64,000 nucleotides of DNA, from NCBI GenBank assembly GCA_011525785.1, contig WYBT01000021.1, positions 1 to 64,000 on the forward strand. The letters run 5' to 3'. The notes under the pieces were generated by a model, which saw only the letters and a list, made by a program, of their open reading frames with translations, did no database searches and had not been told where the DNA came from. The stretch's first letter is position 1. Every line of letters begins with the position of its first letter. The stretch comes from Planctomycetaceae bacterium. GTDB taxonomy: Bacteria > Planctomycetota > UBA1135 > GCA-002686595. This document shows, one piece after another, positions 33,890 through 42,256 of this stretch. Made by a program: the position numbers and the translations under genes.

Positions 33890-35536
33890 TTGCGCAGAGC
33901 TGTTCCGTTCGTCCGTCCTCTTTCGCTGTTCGTCGGGTTGTGGTGCGCGTCGTGCGAGCCGCGCGAGGCCGCGCTGCAAGCAGCGGTGTCGGCCGCTGAG
34001 CCCGAGCTCGAGCCGCAAACCGTCACGCACTTCGGCGAGCGCGTGCTCCTGTTCATGGAGCATCCGCCGCTGGTGGTCGGACAGAGCGCGCGCTTCCTCG
34101 CGCACTACTCCGTGCTCGCGACCGGCGAGCCAGTGCGCGCCGGGGAGTTGTCGCTGGAGATCGGCGCGTGGCGTGTGAGCGTCACTGCGCCCAAGCGCGA
34201 GGGGCTGTTCGTGCCCGACGGCGCGCCGCCGTTGGCTGGCAACCATTCGATGCGCCTGGTGCTGAACAGCGAGCAAGCGCGCGAGACCATCGAGCTCGGC
34301 TCCGTGCGCGTGTTCGCGAGCGCTGCAGAAGCGGCCGCAGCCGTCGAGCCGGCGCCCGAAGATTCGAGCGAGATCGCGTTCCTGATGGAGCAGCAGTGGA
34401 AGGTGAAGCTGCTGCTCGCGCGCGCCGAGCCGCGGGAGCTCGCCGTCGAACTCGCGGTCCCCGCGCTCACGCGCGCGCCCGACGGCGCGAGTGCGCTGGT
34501 GTCCTCGCCGGCAGCGGGGCGTCTGAGCGCCGCGTCGCCCGCGCGCTGGCCCGCTGTCGGCGACCGCGTCGAACTCGGGCAAGTGCTCGCCCACGTCGAG
34601 CCGCCGCTGGGGCCGGCGGAGGTCGCGCAACTGCGCGCGCTCGAGTTGGAGCTCGAGTCGTTGTCCCTGCAGCTCGAGCTGCGCGCGCTCGAGGTCACGC
34701 GCGACCACGAGAACGCCCGCGCGGCGCTGGAGCACGCCGAACGCGAGTTCGAGCGCGTCAGCGTGCTGCGCGGCGAGTCGCTCGCCACGCAACCGCGCCT
34801 GGAGGAGGCGGCGCACGCCGTTTCCAGCGCAAGGGCCGAACTCGCGGCCGCAGCGGCCTCGCTAGAGGCGTTGGAGCGGGCGCGCAAGTCCAAGTCCGAG
34901 CGCGCCGACGTCGACCGTGAACGCGTGCTCCGGCTCGAGCTGCGCGCGCCGATCGCCGGCTCGATCGTCGCGGTGCAGGCGGCGCCCGGCGAGTCGGTGA
35001 CGGATGCGCAGACCGTCTTCCGCGTGCTCGACACGTCGCGCCTGTGGATCGAAGGCCAGGTCGCAGAGCTCGATCAGCCGCGCGTGCGCACGCTGCCCAA
35101 GGCGCGCGCCAAGTTCCCCGCGCTCGGGCAGCGCACGTTCGATCTCGTGAGCTCCGAAACGACGCCCGGCTACCTCGCGCCGTCGATCGACACGGCCACG
35201 CGCACCTTCGCGATCCGCTACGAATTCCCCAACGTCGACGGCGAACTGAAGGAAGGCCAGCGTGTGCAGCTCGCGCTCGAACTCGAGCGTCGGCGCTGCG
35301 CGGTCGTGATTCCCGCGAGCGCGCTCGTCGTCGACCAGGGCGTGCCCACGGTCTACGTCATGGCTTCGGGCGAGGCCTTCGTGCGCCGCGAACTCGAGCT
35401 GGGGCTGCGCTCGAGCGAGTACGTCGAAGTGTTGAGCGGACTGGAAGCTGGCGAGCACGTCGCCGTGCGCGGCGCGCACTTGGTCAAGCTCGCGGCTGCG
35501 GCGCCCGCTTCGTTCGGCCACGGCCACGCGCACTGA
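33890..35536 (+). CDS. Periplasmic adaptor subunit of heavy-metal RND efflux (CzcB/CusB-like)
   Basis: 548 aa from a TTG at 33890 with GAGG 7 nt upstream. The N-terminus (PFVRPLSLFVGLWCASC) is a lipoprotein-type signal. Residues ~30-140 form an extra N-terminal beta domain seen in longer CusB/CzcB proteins. A barrel-sandwich part (SSPAAGRLSAASPARWPAVGD; GSIVAVQAAPGESV) brackets a long coiled-coil hairpin (~245-345, Leu/Glu/Ala-rich), then the beta-barrel and membrane-proximal domains. The tail ends GHGHAH, another likely metal ligand. It links the inner-membrane pump encoded 10 nt downstream to the outer-membrane channel. The substrate is presumably divalent metal. Confidence 0.9.
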   Translation: MRRAVPFVRPLSLFVGLWCASCEPREAALQAAVSAAEPELEPQTVTHFGERVLLFMEHPPLVVGQSARFLAHYSVLATGEPVRAGELSLEIGAWRVSVTAPKREGLFVPDGAPPLAGNHSMRLVLNSEQARETIELGSVRVFASAAEAAAAVEPAPEDSSEIAFLMEQQWKVKLLLARAEPRELAVELAVPALTRAPDGASALVSSPAAGRLSAASPARWPAVGDRVELGQVLAHVEPPLGPAEVAQLRALELELESLSLQLELRALEVTRDHENARAALEHAEREFERVSVLRGESLATQPRLEEAAHAVSSARAELAAAAASLEALERARKSKSERADVDRERVLRLELRAPIAGSIVAVQAAPGESVTDAQTVFRVLDTSRLWIEGQVAELDQPRVRTLPKARAKFPALGQRTFDLVSSETTPGYLAPSIDTATRTFAIRYEFPNVDGELKEGQRVQLALELERRRCAVVIPASALVVDQGVPTVYVMASGEAFVRRELELGLRSSEYVEVLSGLEAGEHVAVRGAHLVKLAAAAPASFGHGHAH

Positions 35537-35546
35537 AGGGGTCGAC

Positions 35547-38500
35547 GTGATCGCTCAACTGATTCGCTGGTCGCTCGCCAGTCGTCTGACCGTCGTCGCC
35601 ATCGCGCTCGCGATCGCCATCTGGGGCGCGTTCGTCGCGACGCGCATGCCGGTGGACGTGTTCCCCGACCTGACCGCGCCGACGGTGACCGTCGTGGCCG
35701 AGGGTCACGGTCTCTCGCCGCTCGAGATGGAGACGCAGGTCACGCTGCCGATCGAGTCGGCGCTCAACGGCGCGTCCGGCGTGCGCCGCGTGCGCTCGGG
35801 CACAGCGGTGGGCATCGCCGTCGTGTGGGTCGAGTTCGAGTGGGGCTCGGACATCCTGCGCGCGCGGCAGATCGTCGCCGAGCGACTCGGCGCACTGGCC
35901 AGCGCTCTGCCGCCCCAGGTCGAGCCGCCCAAGCTCGCGCCGATCTCTTCGATCATGGGCGAGATCGTGTTCGCCTCGCTCACGTCGGATCGGCACGACG
36001 GCATCGCATTGCGCAGCGCGGCGACGACGCAAGTGCGCCGGCGACTGCTCGCTGTGCCGGGCGTGTCGCAGGTCACGCCCATCGGCGGCGACGTGATGCA
36101 GCTCGAAGCCGTACTGTCGCCCGAGTTGCTGCGCAGCTACGGCATCGGCGCGCACGAAGTGGTCGGTGCGCTCGCACGGGCGAATGAGAACGTTGCGGGC
36201 GGCGTCTTGAACGAGGGCGCGCGCGAGCTGCTCGTCGAAGGGATCGGGCGCGTGCGCACGAGCGCCGACGTGGCGGCCACGCAGGTCACCGTGCGCAGCG
36301 GCGTGCCGATCACCGTCGCGGATCTGGGCGAGGTGCGCGTCGGAAGCCCGCTCAAGCGCGGCGAGGGCTCCGCTTCGCGGCGGCTCGACGACGGAACGCC
36401 GGTCACGGAACGGGCCGTGATCCTGGCGATCCAAAAGCAGCCCGGCGCGAACACGCTCGAGCTGACGGCGCGGCTCGATGGAGTGTTCGAGGAGCTCCAG
36501 GCGAGCTTGCCCGAGGGCATGACGCTCAACGCGCAGCTCTTCCGCCAGGCCACCTTCATCGAAAACTCGATTCGCAACTCGACCTCCGCGTTGCTCGAGG
36601 GCGCGGCGATCGTGGTGTTGGTCGTGCTGGCCTTCCTCGCCAACGCGCGGGCCAGCCTGATCACGCTCGTGGCGCTTCCGGTCTCGCTGCTCGCGACCGT
36701 TCTGGCGCTGCAGGCTACGGGCTCGAACATCAACACCATGACGTTGGGCGGCATGGCGATCGCGATCGGAGCGCTGGTCGACGACGCCATCATCGACGTC
36801 GAGAACGTCGTGCGACGCCTGCGCGAGAACGCCGCTTTGCCCCAGGCGCGCCGACGTGCTTCCGCTGCGGTGATCTTCGACGCGAGCGTCGAGGTGCGCA
36901 GCTCGATCGTGCTCGCGACGCTGATCATCCTGCTCGTGTTCGTGCCGCTGTTCTTCCTCTCGGGCGTCGAGGGCCGACTCCTGCAGCCGCTCGGAGTGGC
37001 CTTCAGCGTCTCGCTCGCCGCGTCGCTGCTGACCGCCGTCACGCTCACGCCGGCGCTGTGCGCGCTGCTGCTTCCGCGAAGCACCGCGATCACGCGCGCG
37101 GACCGGCCGTTCGTCGAACGCGTCCTGCTGCGCGCCTACGACGCGCCGCTCGAGTGGTCGCTGCGGCGCCCGTGGGCCCTGGCCCTCCCCGGCGCGGCTC
37201 TGTTCGCGGCGGCGATCGCCGTCGCGCTCTCGCTGGGGCGCTCGTTTCTGCCGGAGTTCAACGAGGGCGCGCTGGTGGTGGGCGTGGTCACGACGCCAGG
37301 CGCCTCGCTGGCCGAGAGCGACGCGCTGGCGCGTCTGGTCGAAGAGTCGCTGATGAAGCACCCCGAGATCGTCGCCATCGGCCGTCGCACCGGCCGCGCA
37401 GAGGAGGACGAGCACGTGCAGGGCGTCGAAGCGAGCGAGATCGACCTCACGCTCGACATGGAAGCGCCGGTGAAGCTGGGGCTGGAGCGTCGCTCGAAGG
37501 ACGAACTGCTCGACGCGCTGCGCGCCGAGCTCGCGGCCGTTCCCGGCATCCAAGCCACGTTCGGCCAGCCGATCGGCCACCGCATCGACCACATGCTCTC
37601 GGGGACGCGCGCGAACCTCGCGGTGAAGCTCTTCGGCGACGATCTCGAGCGCCTGCGGGCTCTCGCGACGCAAGCCGAGAGCCTGATGCGCGACGTTCCG
37701 GGTGTGGTGGACCTCTCGACCGAGCAACAGGTGCTCGTGCCCACCGTGCGCATCGAGTTCGACCGCGCGGCGCTGGCCCGTAACGGACTGCACGTCGCCG
37801 ATGCGGCGGAGGCGCTCGAGCTCGCCACCACGGGCCAAGTCGCCGGGCGCGTGCTCGAGCGGACGCGCGCCTACGACCTCGTGGTGCGCGTGGGCGAAGT
37901 CGACGCGCTCAGTTCAGGCGATGTCGCGGGCATCCTCGTCGAGCATCCCGACGGCGCTCGCATCCCGCTCTCGCAGCTCGCTTCCGTGCGCGAGGACCGC
38001 ACGCCCAACTTTATCGCGCGCGAGAACGCGCAGCGCCGCATCGCCGTGACCTGCAACGTGAGCGGCGGCGACCTCGACGGAATCGTGGACCAAGTGCGCG
38101 CGCGCCTCGAGCAGGGCCTGTCGCTGCCGCCGGGCTATTTCATCGAGTACGGCGGCCAGTTCGAGACCGCGGCCGCCACGGCGCAGCGCCTGCTCGTGCT
38201 CGGCGCGCTGATCGTGGTCGCCATCGCATTCCTCCTGTATGCGACCTTCCGCTCGGCCCGCGACGTCGCGTTGGTGATGCTCAACCTGCCGCTGGCGCTG
38301 GTGGGCGGCGTGTTCGGCGTGTGGCTCTCGGGCGAAGTGCTCTCGGTCGCGACGTTGATCGGCTTCATCACCGTGTTCGGCATCGCCGCGCGCAACGGGA
38401 TCATGATCGTGGCGCACGTGCGCCACCTGGAGCGCTTCGAAGGCGTGCGGGACTTCCGCGAGGCCGTGCGGCGCGGCGCGCGCGAGCGATTGTCCCCGAT

Positions 38501-38732
38501 CCTCATGACCGCGCTGGCTTCGGGACTCGCGCTCGTGCCGCTCGCGCTGCGCGGCGACGCGCCAGGGAGCGAGATCCTCACGCCCATGGCGATCGTGATC
38601 TTGTTCGGGCTGCTTTCCTCGACCCTGCTCAACATGTTCCTGTTGCCAGCGCTGCTCTTGCGCTGTGCGCGTCCGCTCGAACTCGAGAGCGACGAACGAG
38701 TCGCCACGGAGGCTGCCCATGCGCTCGCGTGA
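35547..38732 (+). CDS. Heavy-metal RND efflux pump, CzcA/CusA-like inner-membrane subunit
   Basis: 1061 aa from a GTG at 35547 with GAAGGGG upstream. Full RND architecture: helix 1, porter loop starting MPVDVFPDLTAPTVTVVAEG, helices 2-6 with GALVDDAIIDVENVVRRLRE in TM4 (the acidic proton-relay region), a second porter loop, and helices 8-12 including TVFGIAARNGIMIVAHVRHL. The length and the FPDLTAPTVTV signature place it in the CzcA/CusA-like group rather than AcrB. It exports metal cations from periplasm or cytoplasm using the proton gradient. The stop overlaps the TolC-like gene by 14 nt, indicating one operon. Confidence 0.93.
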   Translation: MIAQLIRWSLASRLTVVAIALAIAIWGAFVATRMPVDVFPDLTAPTVTVVAEGHGLSPLEMETQVTLPIESALNGASGVRRVRSGTAVGIAVVWVEFEWGSDILRARQIVAERLGALASALPPQVEPPKLAPISSIMGEIVFASLTSDRHDGIALRSAATTQVRRRLLAVPGVSQVTPIGGDVMQLEAVLSPELLRSYGIGAHEVVGALARANENVAGGVLNEGARELLVEGIGRVRTSADVAATQVTVRSGVPITVADLGEVRVGSPLKRGEGSASRRLDDGTPVTERAVILAIQKQPGANTLELTARLDGVFEELQASLPEGMTLNAQLFRQATFIENSIRNSTSALLEGAAIVVLVVLAFLANARASLITLVALPVSLLATVLALQATGSNINTMTLGGMAIAIGALVDDAIIDVENVVRRLRENAALPQARRRASAAVIFDASVEVRSSIVLATLIILLVFVPLFFLSGVEGRLLQPLGVAFSVSLAASLLTAVTLTPALCALLLPRSTAITRADRPFVERVLLRAYDAPLEWSLRRPWALALPGAALFAAAIAVALSLGRSFLPEFNEGALVVGVVTTPGASLAESDALARLVEESLMKHPEIVAIGRRTGRAEEDEHVQGVEASEIDLTLDMEAPVKLGLERRSKDELLDALRAELAAVPGIQATFGQPIGHRIDHMLSGTRANLAVKLFGDDLERLRALATQAESLMRDVPGVVDLSTEQQVLVPTVRIEFDRAALARNGLHVADAAEALELATTGQVAGRVLERTRAYDLVVRVGEVDALSSGDVAGILVEHPDGARIPLSQLASVREDRTPNFIARENAQRRIAVTCNVSGGDLDGIVDQVRARLEQGLSLPPGYFIEYGGQFETAAATAQRLLVLGALIVVAIAFLLYATFRSARDVALVMLNLPLALVGGVFGVWLSGEVLSVATLIGFITVFGIAARNGIMIVAHVRHLERFEGVRDFREAVRRGARERLSPILMTALASGLALVPLALRGDAPGSEILTPMAIVILFGLLSSTLLNMFLLPALLLRCARPLELESDERVATEAAHALA

Positions 38733-40110
38733 TCTCTCGCTCGCGTCGCTCTGCTGTTCGTTTGCGTTCGCGGCGGCCTGCACGACCGTGGTCGATCCCG
38801 CGCCCGATTTCGAGCGCGCTCGCGCCGCCGTCGGGGCCGCGGCGCCCGGAGTGGCCGTGCACGATCCGAACGGCGCGCCGCTGAGCGCCGAGCAGATCGA
38901 CGCCCGCCTCAGCGGCGGACTCGCGCTCGACGAAGCGCTTGAACTCGCGCTGCTCAACAATCGGCGACTGCAGGCGGGCTTCATGGAGCTCGGCGTCGGC
39001 CACGCGGACTTCGTTCAAGCCGGGCTGATCTCGAACCCCAGCCTCAGCCTGGCCTTCCTGTGGCCCTCCGGCGGCGGGCGCGAGCGCATCGGTCTCGACG
39101 TGATGCAGAGCGTCGCCGAACTGTGGAGTCTGCGGGCGCGCAAGCACGCGGCGCGGCTCGAGCAGGACGCGCGCATTCTCGAGCTCTCGCGTGCAGCCGC
39201 AGAGCTGGTCGTCGACGTCAAGGAGGCCTACTTCGATGGCGTAGCCGCGCGCGAGGAGCGCGAGGCGGCGTTCGCTGCGCTCAGCGTCGCGCGCGAGACG
39301 GCGGCGGCCGTGCAACGACGTGTCGAGGTCGCTGTCGCGACGCGCACGGAGCTCGCCGCGGCTCAGGCCGAAATGCGCGCGGCGGAGTTCGCCGAGCGCA
39401 CGACTCACGTCGCCGAGAGTGCGAGCCATGCGAGGCTGGCGACGCTGCTTGCCCTGCAGCGCGACCTGAGCGACGTCGAGCTGACGTCAGCGTTGCCGGG
39501 TGGCGCGGAGTTCGAGGGGGCCGACGAACTGTGGGTGGCTCGCGCCTGTTCGACGCGCCTGGACGTGCAGAGCGCTGACAAGGCGGTCGAGCGCGCGCGC
39601 GCGGCCCTCGAGCTCGAGAGCGGGCGGCGTGTCAGGAACGCGGCGCTGGGCTTCACCAGCGAGCAACCCGAGGTCGGCAGCAACACGAGTTTCGTCGGCG
39701 GCGTGGCGGGAACTCTCGAGGCGCCCGTGTTCGACACCAACCAGGCGCAGATCCGTCGAGCGCAGTACGTGTTCGCGGCGGCGGACCTCGAGCGCGCGGC
39801 GCTGCGGACCGAGGTCGATGCGCAGGTGCGAGCCGCCGTGCGGCGTGCGAGTGCGGCGCGCGACTCTCTCGACGCCTTGGAGCGCGATCTGGCGCCGGCC
39901 TGCGAGCTCGCGGTCGACCTGGCGCGCCGGTCGCTCGAGCTGGGCGATGCGACCGTGCTGGAGCTGCTCGACGCGCGCCGCCGACAGTCCCAGGCCCAGC
40001 GCGACCGCGTGCGCGCCCGTCGCGAACTCGCGGCGGCGCAGCTCGCACTCGAGCGCAGCCTGGGCGCGCCTTTGGAGCACTTCGCCGGCGAGGTCGCGCC
40101 CGCAGACTGA
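38719..40110 (+). CDS. TolC-family outer-membrane factor (CzcC-like)
   Basis: 463 aa from the ATG at 38719, preceded by GGAGG with a 6-nt spacer and overlapping the end of the pump gene. MRSRDLSLASLCCSFAFAAAC is a lipoprotein signal. The mature part has the two TolC-type repeats: LDEALELALLNNRRLQAGF and LGVGHADFVQAGLISNPSLS, then long helices, a second ALGFTSEQPEVG region and DLARRSLELGDATVLELLDARRR near the end. Outer-membrane channels of this kind form trimers that dock on the adaptor. Last gene of the metal-efflux operon; it converges on a minus-strand gene 8 nt away. Confidence 0.92.
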   Translation: MRSRDLSLASLCCSFAFAAACTTVVDPAPDFERARAAVGAAAPGVAVHDPNGAPLSAEQIDARLSGGLALDEALELALLNNRRLQAGFMELGVGHADFVQAGLISNPSLSLAFLWPSGGGRERIGLDVMQSVAELWSLRARKHAARLEQDARILELSRAAAELVVDVKEAYFDGVAAREEREAAFAALSVARETAAAVQRRVEVAVATRTELAAAQAEMRAAEFAERTTHVAESASHARLATLLALQRDLSDVELTSALPGGAEFEGADELWVARACSTRLDVQSADKAVERARAALELESGRRVRNAALGFTSEQPEVGSNTSFVGGVAGTLEAPVFDTNQAQIRRAQYVFAAADLERAALRTEVDAQVRAAVRRASAARDSLDALERDLAPACELAVDLARRSLELGDATVLELLDARRRQSQAQRDRVRARRELAAAQLALERSLGAPLEHFAGEVAPAD

Positions 40111-40118
40111 AAGCGCGT

Positions 40119-40463
40119 TCAGCTCGGATCCGAGTCCGGCCACAGCCGCTCGCGTTCGTGCTCCATCTCCGCCAGCACTTTGGCCAGGGTCCCGTGCTCG
40201 CCCAGGAGGAAGATCGAGTCGAAGTTGAGCTGGCACACGGCGCACACCGGCCGGTGCCCGCGGTAGCTCATCACGTCGAGCTTGGGCTCGAGCACCACGT
40301 CCTCGAGCCCGTACTCGGCGGCCTCGAGCGGCGTGCCGTCCTCGGCGAAGCCGAAGAAGCGTTTGACCTCGGCCGAAGTGCGCCGGCAGACGTAGCAGCG
40401 GTCCTGGTTGCCCGCGCGGTCCAGCGCGTCGAAGTACTCCTGGAAGCGTTGCTCGATGGCCAT
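40119..40463 (-). CDS. Small CxxC-CxxC protein coupled to a DUF234 ATPase
   Basis: 114 aa from the ATG at 40463, whose A is the last base of the ATPase stop (TGATG), so translation is coupled. Two CxxC pairs (CYVC at ~23-26 and CAVC at ~75-78) suggest one zinc-binding site built from two knuckles. Between them is an acidic region (EDGTPLEAAEYGLEDVVLEP). The tail is charged. No signal peptide. I do not recognise the family. The tight coupling suggests that it works with the ATPase, for example as a nucleic-acid or protein adaptor; that is inference. Confidence 0.7.
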   Translation of the reverse strand: MAIEQRFQEYFDALDRAGNQDRCYVCRRTSAEVKRFFGFAEDGTPLEAAEYGLEDVVLEPKLDVMSYRGHRPVCAVCQLNFDSIFLLGEHGTLAKVLAEMEHERERLWPDSDPS

Positions 40464-41854
40464 CAGATCAGCTCTCCGTCGGGGACGCGCTCGACCTCGA
40501 TCGGACGCGTGGGGCGTTCGGTGAGGCCGTAGTTGAGCTTGATGAGCTTGGCGCCGAAGGCCGTCTCGAGCGTCTCGAGCTCCTTGGCCAGCGCGCCCAT
40601 GGCCGGCTTGCCGTCGGGCAGGACGATCGCTGCGACCGGCGCGCCGCGCGCGGTGCGGGCGATGGCGCGCACGTAGCGGCCAGGATGTCGCGCGACATCG
40701 CTGACCTCGTCACCCAGCGCCTCGGCTGCGTCGCGGCGCAGGTGGTCGAGCACGAAATCGACGCGCGCTTCGTCGTACAGGCGCTCGAAGTCGGGCTTGA
40801 CGAACTGCTCGTACACGCGGTCGCCGCGCCCGGCGTGGATCAACGAGACGTTGGGCTGCACGTGGCGGAAGTGGAAGGCCAGGAAGCGGTCGGCGATGCG
40901 GTACACGCCGCGCCGCGAGCGCAGCGGGTCGGGATCGGTGAGCGGCGTCTCGCGCTCGACCAGCCGCAGCTCGCGCAGCGTGTGCAGGTACTTGTTGGCG
41001 GTCGTCGAGTCGACGCCGACCTCCAGCGCGATGTCGTTGAGCTTCTGCGCGCCGCGCGCGACCGCCGCGAGCAGCGAGTTGTACGTGGCCGGCGTGGTGA
41101 GCTCCGAGCGCAGCAGGAAGTGCGCTTCGTCGAACAGGAAGCCCTCGGGGCGCAGCACCTCGCGCAGGAGGTTCTCGCGCATCGTGCGCGAGTCGTCGAA
41201 GCGCTGCAGGTAGGCCGGCATGCCGCCCAGGATCGAGTAGGCGAGCACGCGCTCGTGCATCGACCAGTTGGGGAAGAACGCGAGCGCGTCGGCGGGCGAG
41301 ATCGGCTCCAGGCGCCGCTGCGCCGTGCGCCTCCCGAACAGCGGCGACTTCTCCGCGAGCACTTCCTTCTCCATGAACGACACCTGGCTGCCGCACAGGA
41401 CGAGCATGAGCGAGCTGTGCTTGCCGCGCGTGTCCCAGAAGCGTTGGAGCTGTGAAGGCACGCTCGCGTTCGCTTCGCACAGGTAGGGGAACTCGTCGAG
41501 CACCACGGCCACGCGCTCGTCGCCGGCGCGCTCGGCGAGGAATCCCAGCGCGGCGCTCCAGTCGGGGAACTCGACCTCGCTCGCCAGCTTGTCGCCCAGC
41601 TCCTCGGCGATCGCCTGGCGCAGCGCGCGCAGGTTGTCGCGGTCGCGCACCTGGGCGGCGAGGAAGTACACCGACTTGCGACCGGCGCAGAAGCGCTGGA
41701 GCAGTTCTGTCTTGCCGACCCGGCGGCGGCCGTAGAGCACGAACAGCTCCGGCCGGCCGGAGTCCCACAGCTCGGTGAGCACCTCGAGTTCGCGGTCGCG
41801 CCCCACGAAGCGGGCGCGGGCCTGTCCAGAACGCATGGGGGAGGAGGGCGGCAT
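40463..41854 (-). CDS. AAA-type ATPase with C-terminal DUF234 domain
   Basis: 463 aa from the ATG at 41854; an ATG at 41836 is equally possible, and neither has a good ribosome site. FVGRDRELEVL is followed by Walker A GRRRVGKTELL (~42-52) and Walker B VAVVLDEFPYL. GSQVSFMEKEVL is the usual sensor region of this family. LNDIALEVGVDSTTANKYLHTLREL is a winged-helix DNA-binding segment, then GVYRIADRFLAFHFRHVQP opens the DUF234 domain, which is related to restriction-like nuclease folds. These ATPases are commonest in archaea and scattered in bacteria, often as mobile or defence-like genes. Their function is poorly known. The promoter region is unusually AT-rich for this genome. Confidence 0.88.
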   Translation of the reverse strand: MPPSSPMRSGQARARFVGRDRELEVLTELWDSGRPELFVLYGRRRVGKTELLQRFCAGRKSVYFLAAQVRDRDNLRALRQAIAEELGDKLASEVEFPDWSAALGFLAERAGDERVAVVLDEFPYLCEANASVPSQLQRFWDTRGKHSSLMLVLCGSQVSFMEKEVLAEKSPLFGRRTAQRRLEPISPADALAFFPNWSMHERVLAYSILGGMPAYLQRFDDSRTMRENLLREVLRPEGFLFDEAHFLLRSELTTPATYNSLLAAVARGAQKLNDIALEVGVDSTTANKYLHTLRELRLVERETPLTDPDPLRSRRGVYRIADRFLAFHFRHVQPNVSLIHAGRGDRVYEQFVKPDFERLYDEARVDFVLDHLRRDAAEALGDEVSDVARHPGRYVRAIARTARGAPVAAIVLPDGKPAMGALAKELETLETAFGAKLIKLNYGLTERPTRPIEVERVPDGELI

Positions 41855-41876
41855 GGGTTGGATTCTAACTCCGAGT

Positions 41877-41894
41877 ATTATACTTGCGAGTATA
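41877..41894 (-). promoter_or_regulatory. AT-rich promoter/operator with 6-bp inverted repeat before the DUF234 ATPase
   Basis: Minus strand: TATACT-CGCA-AGTATA (41894-41879), a perfect 6-bp inverted repeat with a 4-nt spacer, overlaps a consensus -10 TATAAT (41882-41877). The ATG at 41854 lies 22 nt downstream. This patch is far more AT-rich than its surroundings. A symmetric site over the -10 box suggests repression, perhaps by the winged-helix part of the ATPase itself. Confidence 0.5.
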
Positions 41895-42256
41895 ACAACC
41901 GGGTCACCCACGCCCCAGCCGTCGGCGTTCCCGGACTGTCCGTCATCTGGCTGGGGCCGCCGGGCTGTGGAGAGGCCCGCGCGCCCAGCTCCGGCAGGGG
42001 GCTGCTCGCGGGGGCGCTTCGACTTCCCGCAGCCGGGCGCGGGCGCGTCGACCGCAGGCCGAAGCGGCGGCGAAAGCGCGCCGACTCGTCACCACGACCC
42101 CGCGCGCGTCTAGCGCACGCCCCAGGCAGCGGCGTCGGTGCGGGCCAGTGCTCGCACCCTCGCGCAATCGCGTGGGCTCGCACTCGCGACATGTCGTCGC
42201 CGGGGCACGAGCCTTGCCGTTGTCCAAGTGCGGCCGATCCACCGAGGCAAACCGAC
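41895..42256. other. Intergenic leader region of the HEAT-repeat gene
   Basis: 362 nt between the AT-rich operator and the ATG at 42257. Open frames here are Arg/Pro-rich shadows. GAGG (42244-42247) is a weak ribosome site for the downstream gene. No clear promoter found for it. Confidence 0.45.

Noticed and set aside
35484..37838. 784-aa minus-strand open frame opposite the CzcA-like gene
   Set aside because: Arg/His/Asp-rich shadow; the plus strand carries unmistakable RND motifs.
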